Source: Lineus longissimus
Taxonomy: Eukaryota > Nemertea > Pilidiophora > Heteronemertea > Lineidae
Direction of reading: 5' to 3'
Assembly (NCBI RefSeq): GCF_910592395.1
Contig: NC_088314.1
Location: 10,538,001 to 10,602,000, forward strand
Length of the DNA: 64,000 nucleotides
Shown here: positions 56,986-64,000 of the stretch, one piece after another
How the letters are laid out: each line of letters opens with the position of its first letter
How positions within the stretch are numbered: position 1 is the first letter of the stretch
Translations under genes and position numbers: made by a program
Notes under the pieces: model-generated
Databases searched by the model: none
Told to the model about the DNA's origin: nothing
What the model saw: the letters and a program-made list of their open reading frames with translations, nothing else

Positions 56986-58221
56986 TATGGCAAGCGGGGT
57001 GTCCAGTAATTAAAAAAACCTAGATTTATTCAAAAAACCTGGTTTTTTACCTAATAAACTAAGTTTATTTGGAAAAAATATAGGTTTTTTAAAAAACAAC
57101 CTTGTTAATTAGCTAATAAACCGAGTTTCTTTAATAAAACCAATTTTTTTACCTAATAAACCTTGTTTCTATCCACAAATGTCAAGTTTAACAAATAAAC
57201 TTGGTTTTAATCCCTAAAATATAAGTTTTTCATCCAGTGGCAAGTTTAACAAATAAACTTGGTTTTAATCCCTAAAATATAAGTTTTTCATCCAGTGATA
57301 ATAAACTTAATTTTATAGAAAAGAATCTTGGTTTATTAACAATAACTGGACAAATGGCTAATAAAATGGCTACCTTTTTACGTAAAAAACTTGGTTTTAT
57401 ACAAAACAACTTAGTTTTTTTTCAATAAAACCTGGTTTTATTGTAAAAATGTAGGTTGTTTTGAATAACTGAACAAACGGCGTGCAAAAACCTACTTTCT
57501 ATCGAGAAACTTGTATTTTCTACCTTGCCCCATGTACACAAATCCGCGATGTTATCGGGACGAGGATGGGCAACCTCGGCACCACGTGGTACTACTGCCC
57601 TGTAGCCAGTGCGATTCTTGCGCTAGCGGCAGCACATGTAGCATACAATCCGGTATCACTATTGAACCTCGTTCCTAGCCATCATGATCACCGCATTCAT
57701 ACATGGGAAAGCTTTGGAATGCTGCACTGCACTGCACTCTGTAAACGAGTTAGTGAGATCCTAACCTCATCCCAGATAACTCAATGTAGGTAGGATCTAG
57801 GTTTAAAAAAGTAAGTTAAACCAGTTTTTTTTTAAAAACTAGGTTTATTAGTAATAAACTTAGTTTTTTTAAATAAACTAGGTTGTTTTGGTAATAAACC
57901 TTGTTTTATTGAATAAATGGACATTTCTGTGCAGAAACTTATATTTTATACGATTATGTGGTAAAAAACCAAGTTTTTTTAGTTAATAAACTAGGTTTTT
58001 TAGCATAAAATGTTAGTTTCTGTTAAAAAACCTACTTTATTAGGAAAGATAGTCAAAAAACTTGGTTTTATTAAAGAAACTCGGTTTATTAGCTAATAAA
58101 CAAGGTTGTTTTAAAAAAACTTATATTTTTTCCAAATAAACTTAGTTTATTAGGTAAAAAAAACAGGTTTTTTTGAATAAATCTAGGTTTTTTTAATTAC
58201 TGGAAACTCCGCTTGCCATAA
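56986..58221. mobile_element. Foldback/MITE D, 1236 bp, with long inverted arms rich in AATAAAC/GTTTATT
   Basis: Ends TATGGCAAGCGGGGTGTCC and its near complement CTTGCCATAA. Arms match for at least 160 bp. 5-bp duplication GTGTG at 56981-56985 and 58222-58226. The arms are built of degenerate AATAAACTTGGTTTT motifs. The centre (about 57480-57790) is of ordinary composition and its ORF (57482-57793) shows no recognisable feature. Superfamily unknown. Confidence 0.88.
57183..57297. repeat. Direct tandem duplication of 58 bp in the left arm of foldback D
   Basis: CAAGTTTAACAAATAAACTT through CATCCAGTG occurs twice in succession. Only one arm has it. Confidence 0.9.
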
Positions 58222-58483
58222 GTGTGATCCAATTGGACTCAGATATGTTGTCAACATCGACAGCCGTGCCTTGGAAGCGATCAGCCCAGAGGTCGTCGAG
58301 CATGGATTTGAGAAAGCGTTACGCCCACAGAACATAGACGCATGTCCACACCCAGTTCCAGATGACGACGATGACGACGAACAGGGGGTAGAATTCCTCA
58401 ATCTGCCTGATGAGTTTGAGCCTGAGATAGCAGGGCAGGAAGCAATCGGGTCAACAGAGAAAATCGGCAACGGACCAGAATAA

Positions 58484-59490
58484 AAATCCAAAATAATGAA
58501 TAAAAGAAAAAAAACATAAATGAGAAATAAAAAATAAAAACAATGAATAAAGGCAAAAAAATATGAATAAAGATTGGATGAAAGCCAATCTGAATAAACC
58601 TGAATGCATGAAGCATCGCTGTCCTGAAGCGATGCTGGTAGAGCCCCCAAAAGGCCTGTGATGCCCACTCCAACGCGTTTTATGTGAGAAAGGGTTAACG
58701 TTGATCTATCAAACAGACCCAAACCGCAAAACCGCACTGAAACCGCAAACTCAGACCGCAAACCACAATAAACGCGAGCGCTTTGCATATCCTATGTGTC
58801 TCGTTAGGCCAATCTGTCCTTCTACTAGTAATACACCTACTTCATTCAAATTTCGACCAATGAGTGAAATGGTATTTTGCCCTGTGCTCGCGGTAGGCGT
58901 ATGCATTAAATCTAATGAACCGGTCTTACATCGATCTAAAGAGGGTATTTGCATTCAATATTTTTGTGTTTTAATAAGCACCATTATAATGAAACTGATG
59001 ATGAAGCTACTGTTATTCTGAGTCTAGAATGCAGCAATGAAGGATGTCTGATGCGGCGTTGCTTTTTCCTAATACGCTCCGATGTTTTGCGGGAACAATC
59101 TCCTGATCTTTAGCGCGACAATTTTAGCGTCTGATCGACTGCATCCTTCACAACAGCAAAGGTAAGAAACATTTCATTTTCTTCATTGATCTTACTCTTT
59201 TGACATTTACATAAGTTGCATAGTAAGCAATGAAACCTATATCGGGGTTTCAGATGAGCTCTAAATAAACCGTTAAAAACCACACGCGTGCAACTATCTA
59301 ATTCGTTAATTATTTTTTTTTAGGAAATTGCTAATCAGTTCGTCAGAAAAAAAAACTCAATTTAAAAATCTATACTTGCTCGCGTATGGTCTTTACATAC
59401 ATTCAGCCAACAAGTTCTACAAATTAATATTCATTTTACAAGAAGAGATACACATTATTAATGGATACATGATGCGCTTGTTATATATGC
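58484..59490. other. No gene seen
   Basis: Starts with an A-rich AATAAA-containing stretch (58485-58590) that may be the 3' end of pogo-2, then a small hairpin (GCATCGCTGTCCTGAAGCGATGC at 58613-58635). The rest is noncoding in my reading. Confidence 0.45.
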
Positions 59491-59492
59491 TG

Positions 59493-59744
59493 TCAGTCTG
59501 CCCCAGACAATATCTCTTTTGAGCTTTTTGGGATGTGGAAATGGAGGAAACTGGAATCGAACACTGCTTTATGATCAGCGGCAAATGTTTTTGTCACAAA
59601 ATTGTTCACCATTTCATCGTTTTCGTTCAAACGATTCTTATCAAAACTGTTCACTATATCCCGCATGGTGTGGCTTCTACATTTTTGGAAAATATAGTAA
59701 ATAACGTGTTGTCCACAAACTGTACTGAGTGGGTTTTGAATCAT
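59493..59744 (-). pseudogene. Adenain-like maturation protease, C-terminal part with the catalytic Cys
   Basis: Minus-strand frame with STVCGQHVIYYIF, the nucleophile Cys region of adenain-type (C48/C5-like) viral proteases, followed by DIVNSFDKNRLNENDEMVNN and the stop at 59493. The N-terminal part with the catalytic His lies at 62876-63195 beyond the CR1 LINE. In the virus it would cleave capsid precursors. It is separated from its other half by 3.1 kb. Confidence 0.8.
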
Positions 59745-59756
59745 GCGTGTATTTCG

Positions 59757-62700
59757 CCTGTAATTTCAATTTCAATTTCAATTTCAACAACTTTATTGAG
59801 CACCAACATAAAATTATATACATAGTAAAACAACAGTGATGAAAATACAAATAAAACATATGGTCGAAATAACAGTAAAACTAGGTGCCCAAAAGGGAGC
59901 GCCAAAGGGTCAATTAAGACCCATTCACGGGACCCCTAAAAGAGTATAATAATTTTAATAAAAATGTAAAAGCATTCTTTTAATAGCGGCAAAAAGGACA
60001 CCTGCAACGCCCAACCCATGAGCACGCGTTGTCCGGGTCAAAACGCTCCATCAGCTGGCTTTCATAAAAGTCCCTGACGGATCGCTTAAAGGCGTTAGGA
60101 CTCGCCGCACAACGCACACTCATAGGCAGGGCATTCCACGTGCCCTCCACACGATTAAAAAACAACCGGCAATATGTCTCCGTCCTACATCTAGCACCAC
60201 GTATAAGAAGTGGGTCACCCCTCCTTTCTCTAAAAGATATATATTTTGAAGTGTCCAAATCGATTTTACCGATGAAGCAATTGTGCAAAAAATTGAGGTC
60301 AGCCATCTCCCGCCTGTAAGACAAAGGTAACATAGACATAACAGAGAGCCTCTCTTTGTAACTTAGTTCTCCACCTAACATATGCCGTGTGGCTCTGCGT
60401 TGAACCCTTTCTAGCTTGACCAAGTTTTCCCTCGTGATATGATCCCAAGAAACGGAATTATATTCCAATTTTGACCTGACAAGGGATTCAAATAACAGAC
60501 GCATTAATTTCGGGCTCCTTTTCCTATCAAACACACGCTTAATCGTTGCCCAAGTCTGATTTGCCTTTTTAACAGTCAGATTTATATGAGAATTGAAAGT
60601 CAAATCGCTACTGACCACGACACCTAGGTCCCGAACGTTGTCGACCTTGGTTAAAGCACGACCATGAATATCATAATAGTATACTGTAGGGTTAAGCTTC
60701 CTGGTGATACTCATACATTGACATTTAATTGCATTTAAGCACATCCCCCACGTTTTACACCAACGGGCTACATTTTCAAGATCATCTTGTAGTGCCAGAC
60801 AATCCTCCAACGACTTAATCAACCTATACATGTTTGAGTCATCTGCAAATAGAGACATAGTTGTATTCTGTCCCATAACTTCAGGGAGGTCGTTTACATA
60901 CAATAAAAAAAGTAGTGGCCCTAGAATCGAGCCCTGAGGGACACCCGAGGTTACATCTTTAACCGTGGAGACTTCGCCAGTTATGCACACTCTTTGCTTC
61001 CTGTCAGTTAGATAAAATTTGAACCATTTTAACAGCCTACCATTGATACCAAAACTCTGCAACTTATGGACTAACAGATGATGCGGGACTCTATCAAAAG
61101 CTTTACTGAAATCGAGATAGATCGCATCAACTTGATCCCCTTTATCTAAGTCGGCACCAATATCATGCAATACTTGAACAAGCTTAGTACTGGTTGAACG
61201 CTTTGACCGAAAACCATGATGAGCATCATTTAATTTCAGTTGAACCTCGTTGGTCAATTTTGTATGAATCAGCCTCTCCATGACCTTTGAGATAATGCAT
61301 AACAAAGACACTGGTCGATAATTATCAACCTTACCCTTATCCTCTTTCTTATACACAGGCGTAACATTAGCCAACTTCCACGTACTTGGTAGCTCACCAG
61401 ATGACATACTGCAGTTGAATATAAATGCACATGAGTCGCTCAAGGAACGAGCACATTCTTTCAATAGTCTGGGTGAAATTCCATCTGGACCATAGGCCTT
61501 GTTTACATCGAGTGCAAAAAGACATTTCAAAACCTCATCGGCCGTAAAATCAAAACACTCAAGGGTCGGCTCGATAACAACATCAATCTCGGGTATATCA
61601 ATAACCTCATCAGAGAAGACTGACGCAAAATAGTTGTTGAACAAGCTCGCTTTTTCCCCGTTTTCCCCAGCCTTCACTCCATTGTGACTAACCGTTGTTG
61701 GTATCCGATCAGCTTTTACTTTGCTTTGATAGAAAGACCAAAAGCGTTTCGGATTTGTCTTCGCATCCCTCCCCACTGACTCAATATACAATTGGTAACT
61801 TGTGCGCGACTTATCTCTCAGCCTATTTCTCAGTGCCCTATATTTATTCCAGGAGATGTCACGCCCGTCCCTCTTGGCCTTACGCAGTGCTGTCTTCACC
61901 TTATTTGACAAGTGCTTCAACTCACCAGTTACCCACCGTGGTCTCTTAGAGCTTTTTAACACTTTCTTGGGAACAAAAAATTCAACACCCCTATTAACAA
62001 TACCAAGCCAGTCCTGCCATACAAGTTCTACATCGATACCTTCATTTCGTTCTTTAAAATCTGAACCATGACCAAGCTCTTCACAAAGAAAATCACGCAA
62101 TCCAATAATATTAGCACTCTTCCAATCCAACACCGACCTAGGCCTTTGCTTTGACCTATTTACATTCATCCCCAACGTGAACACAACCGGGTAGTAATCC
62201 GAACAAAAGCTGTCTGGCCAAACTTCTAAATCACTAATTTGCTCCGGTCTGTTAGACAATACAAGATCAAGAATGTTACCTGCCCTATGCGTGGGCTCAT
62301 ATACAAACTGCCACAATGAAAAGTCAAACAAGAGATCACAAAACTCTTGCGCAACGTCATTTACCGAGTTGCATGCAACGATAGACCAATCAATACTGGG
62401 AAAGTTGAAATCACCCAAAACACACACATCATAAAAATTATTTTTGCAGCTATCTAGGATCGTTCTAAACTGTCCGATAAACTCACGAACTGAAACAACA
62501 TCACGGTCAGGTGGGCGATAACACACCACAACACCATGCTTCTTCCCATCACTACCACTTAATTCGACTACAATACATTCTAGGTTATCAACCTCCAAAT
62601 CTGACCGTCTCGCACTCTGGATGTCACTTTTCAAAACCAGAAGAACACCCCCTCCCCGATACTCATTTGGTCGATCCCTACGGAACAAGCAATAAGTATC

Positions 62701-62885
62701 TGGCAGCACCTCGCTGTCCGAGACTTTCGACGTTAGCCACGTTTCAGACACTGCTACACAGTCAAAGTCATTACACAATACCAGGCTTTGAAAATCGACG
62801 AGCTTATTCTTAAAATTGTCAACAGTTATTACACTACGTGCGTTCAGCTGAATGGTGGACAGTTCGGAGAAATAATTACCGGTCT
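59757..62885 (-). mobile_element. CR1-like LINE inserted in the viral protease gene, 5' truncated
   Basis: Minus strand. The 3' end carries AATAAAG and a (TTGAAA)n tail at 59762-59790. The 5' end starts inside the endonuclease. Flanks 59734-59754 and 62887-62908 resemble each other (ATGCGTGT/AAGCGTGT within TTTT...ATTT), consistent with an old, diverged target duplication of about 20 bp. The protease halves on either side confirm the boundaries. Confidence 0.88.
59980..62869 (-). CDS. CR1 ORF2: endonuclease (partial) and reverse transcriptase, open
   Basis: More than 930 residues without a stop. Endonuclease: VSETWLTSKV, GGGVLLVL, VVCYRPPDRD, CVLGDFNFPSIDWS. The terminal SDH motif reads SDYYPVVF, so the catalytic His is Tyr. 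RT: NYRPVSLLCIISKVMERLIH, YLDFSKAFDRVPHHLLVHKL, GVPQGSILGPLLFLLYVNDL, and SLFADDSNMY at the active site. The C-terminus has the CR1 pattern (RNALPMSVR-like NALPMSVRCAASPNAFKRSV) and ends RCRCPFCRY. Open but with a damaged endonuclease and a missing N-terminus. Confidence 0.92.
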
Positions 62886-63195
62886 CTTTTTCTCAAGCGT
62901 GTCGATTTGAGCCCTGAGTAATGTTTTCTTGTGCCTAGGAAATCGTAGAATGTTGATACAGCTGGCAAAAAGCCGTACGGATCATAATATTCGGGTATTT
63001 GATTTGGATAAAAGTAAAAGCCAATCCAATGTTTGCCTGGACCGGAAGCGATGTCCGTATTCACAACGTATGCACATGGTTTTCTGTCTCTTGGCTCTAA
63101 CGGCAGTGTATCAGCCGCATAAAAAATTCAACGAAGGTTGTTCGTGTTTCCAAATGTCGTTTGAGAAGACGATCGATTTCCTTATTATTATTCAT
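62876..63195 (-). pseudogene. Adenain-like maturation protease, N-terminal part with the catalytic His
   Basis: Starts at the ATG 63195-63193, overlapping the capsid gene stop by eight bases. The first frame covers about 25 residues (MNNNKEIDRLLKRHLETRTT), then shifts near 63125 into the frame containing VVNTDIASGPGKHWIGFYF and EYYDPYGFLP, which holds the catalytic His and the acidic residue region of adenain-type proteases. It ends at 62876 where the CR1 element begins. One frameshift plus the insertion; not functional. Confidence 0.82.
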
Positions 63196-64000
63196 TGAAG
63201 GTGACTGTGCGATTGTTGTCAATTTCCACAATAGCGTCGAATTCCATATAAACTACAATAGTTATACTCTTATCGGCTGGTTCTTTCAAACAAATGTCAA
63301 GACTTATGTTTCCTTCACGTACCAAGTTGAAATTGGAACCGTTTGAATCATCTGCTAACAGGTTGAAGACGTAGAGAGCGCATCCTTTCGGATAATCCTC
63401 GTTCGCGTTTATAGCTATTCCCTGGTCAGTTCCCCAAACATTAGTTCCGTGTAATACCGTGAAGTAACCGGGCAGGAACTGATCGTTGCCGTAATCGAGT
63501 TTGATCGTTTCAAACGGTACTGGCGTTCGATTTTGTCGCAACGTAATACTCGACACATTGAAGTGTTGAAAGTTGAACGGGTTCTTGTCCAGCGTTCCGT
63601 TGAAAGCGTCGGACTCCACCAATCCTACGACGATTCTTCCTGGTAAACGACCCTGTAACAAGTTATTTTCTGACAAATCCGAACGGTTGGCGCCACGTGT
63701 ATAAAACTTCATTTGAACCGATGTTACGGGATATTTGGCGGGTCCTTGCAAAAGACGTTCCTCATGGCTGAGGCGAAAATGTTCGGCAATAGTTTTGATA
63801 TTGATTTTCAAATCGCTTCCTCCAAACTAATCGTTCACTCCTGGGTGTTATCCTTGGCCATTAAGACAAAACTGGGGTCTTGTCTCACCAATCTTACCGT
63901 CAGTTTTACTTGACTCAGAATTATTTTTTTCTGCGCAAAGAGTTCGTTGTGAATCTGCCCCTGGCATTCTACCGTTTTACTGCCTTTTGTCCACTTAAAG
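63188..64000 (-). pseudogene. Double-jelly-roll major capsid protein (Polinton/adintovirus-like), running off the right edge
   Basis: The C-terminal jelly roll is open at 63811-63188: SVQMKFYTRGANRSDLSENN, GRIVVGLVESDAFNGTLDKN, PFNFQHFNVSSITL, and VVYMEFDAIVEIDNNRTVTF. The N-terminal part lies upstream in another frame (FKWTKGSKTVECQGQIHNEL, KLTVRLVRQDPSFVLMAKDN) with a TGA near 63828 and a frame change before 63811. The family is the DJR capsid widespread in invertebrate genomes as F54H12.2-like proteins. Together with the protease, penton-like gene and protein-primed polymerase it defines the element type. A relic. Confidence 0.85.

Larger units (their letters stand above)
55812..58483 (+). 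pseudogene. pogo-2 transposase, interrupted by a foldback element
   Basis: A relative of the pogo-1 transposase. HTH at residues about 15-60 (SVSEKLRYLRDFEVAIGNGT), CENP-B-type region, then the catalytic core with FNMDQTF, LLVDQFRVH and a third motif altered to QPLCCGCDVAVM by a 12-bp tandem duplication (56883-56894). A TGA at 56949-56951 follows. The C-terminal part resumes after the foldback at 58222 (GLRYVVNIDSRALEAISPEV, VEHGFEKALRP) and ends in an acidic tail (PDDDDDDEQG) at 58483. The frame on the two sides agrees if one copy of the GTGTG duplication is counted. Three lesions, not functional. Confidence 0.88.

Noticed and set aside
57482-57793. 103-residue ORF in the centre of foldback D
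   Set aside because: No recognisable motif, no support from a second copy, and composition not convincing.
56986-58220. TA target duplication and Tc1/mariner origin for foldback D
   Set aside because: TA does flank a TGGCAAGCGG inverted repeat, but only a GTGTG duplication lets the transposase frame agree on both sides.
58701-59021. 106-residue plus-strand ORF
   Set aside because: No motif, no homologous copy in the window, no splice context.

Overview
This is a stretch of animal nuclear genome, most likely from a marine invertebrate. The evidence is a dense mix of eukaryotic mobile DNA (three BEL/Pao LTR retrotransposons, several non-LTR retrotransposons, two pogo-like DNA transposons, MITEs and foldback elements), remains of a Polinton/adintovirus-like DNA virus, GT-AG splice signals, and no operons or ribosome binding sites. 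The species cannot be named from the sequence. Almost every coding region is broken. The open ones are the CR1 ORF2 and the transposase of the first pogo element, and each of those has a changed catalytic residue.

Layout. 1-6.04 kb: minus-strand endogenous viral genes (family B DNA polymerase, an unknown protein, a penton-like protein, a Cys-rich protein, dUTPase). 6-10.6 kb: a broken plus-strand coding region of unknown function, interrupted near its end by a dispersed repeat built of three tandem units of about 310 bp. 11.3-12.7 kb: a repeat and a small two-exon minus-strand gene (possibly Myb/SANT-like). 13-52.9 kb: a tandemly triplicated segment that carries an unrecognised but conserved plus-strand ORF (called X here). 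Its units lie at about 13-34.4, 36-39.4 and 49.5-52.9 kb, enlarged by TE insertions. 52.9-54.2 kb: partly inverted copies of the 11.3-12.0 kb segment. 55.8-58.5 kb: a second pogo-like transposase, split by a foldback element. 59.5-64 kb: viral maturation protease and double-jelly-roll capsid genes on the minus strand, with a CR1 LINE inserted inside the protease.

Nesting. BEL1 (14132-22695) sits in copy 1 of ORF X and itself contains pogo-1 (20088-22216). LINE-1 (about 24.0-28.7 kb) and BEL2 (28996-31627) lie further along unit 1. A LINE reverse transcriptase relic (34.4-36.0 kb) was duplicated along with the units, and BEL3 (39477-49451) is inserted in one copy of it. The two LTRs of BEL3 have received four further insertions: MITEs A and B plus a LINE tail in the 5' LTR, and foldback C in the 3' LTR. 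Because ORF X and the LTRs are duplicated, several insertions have an undisturbed empty site elsewhere in the window, so their boundaries and target duplications can be read directly.

The viral genes at the two ends of the window share one strand. They could be two ends of a single element split by about 53 kb, or two separate relics; this window alone does not decide.
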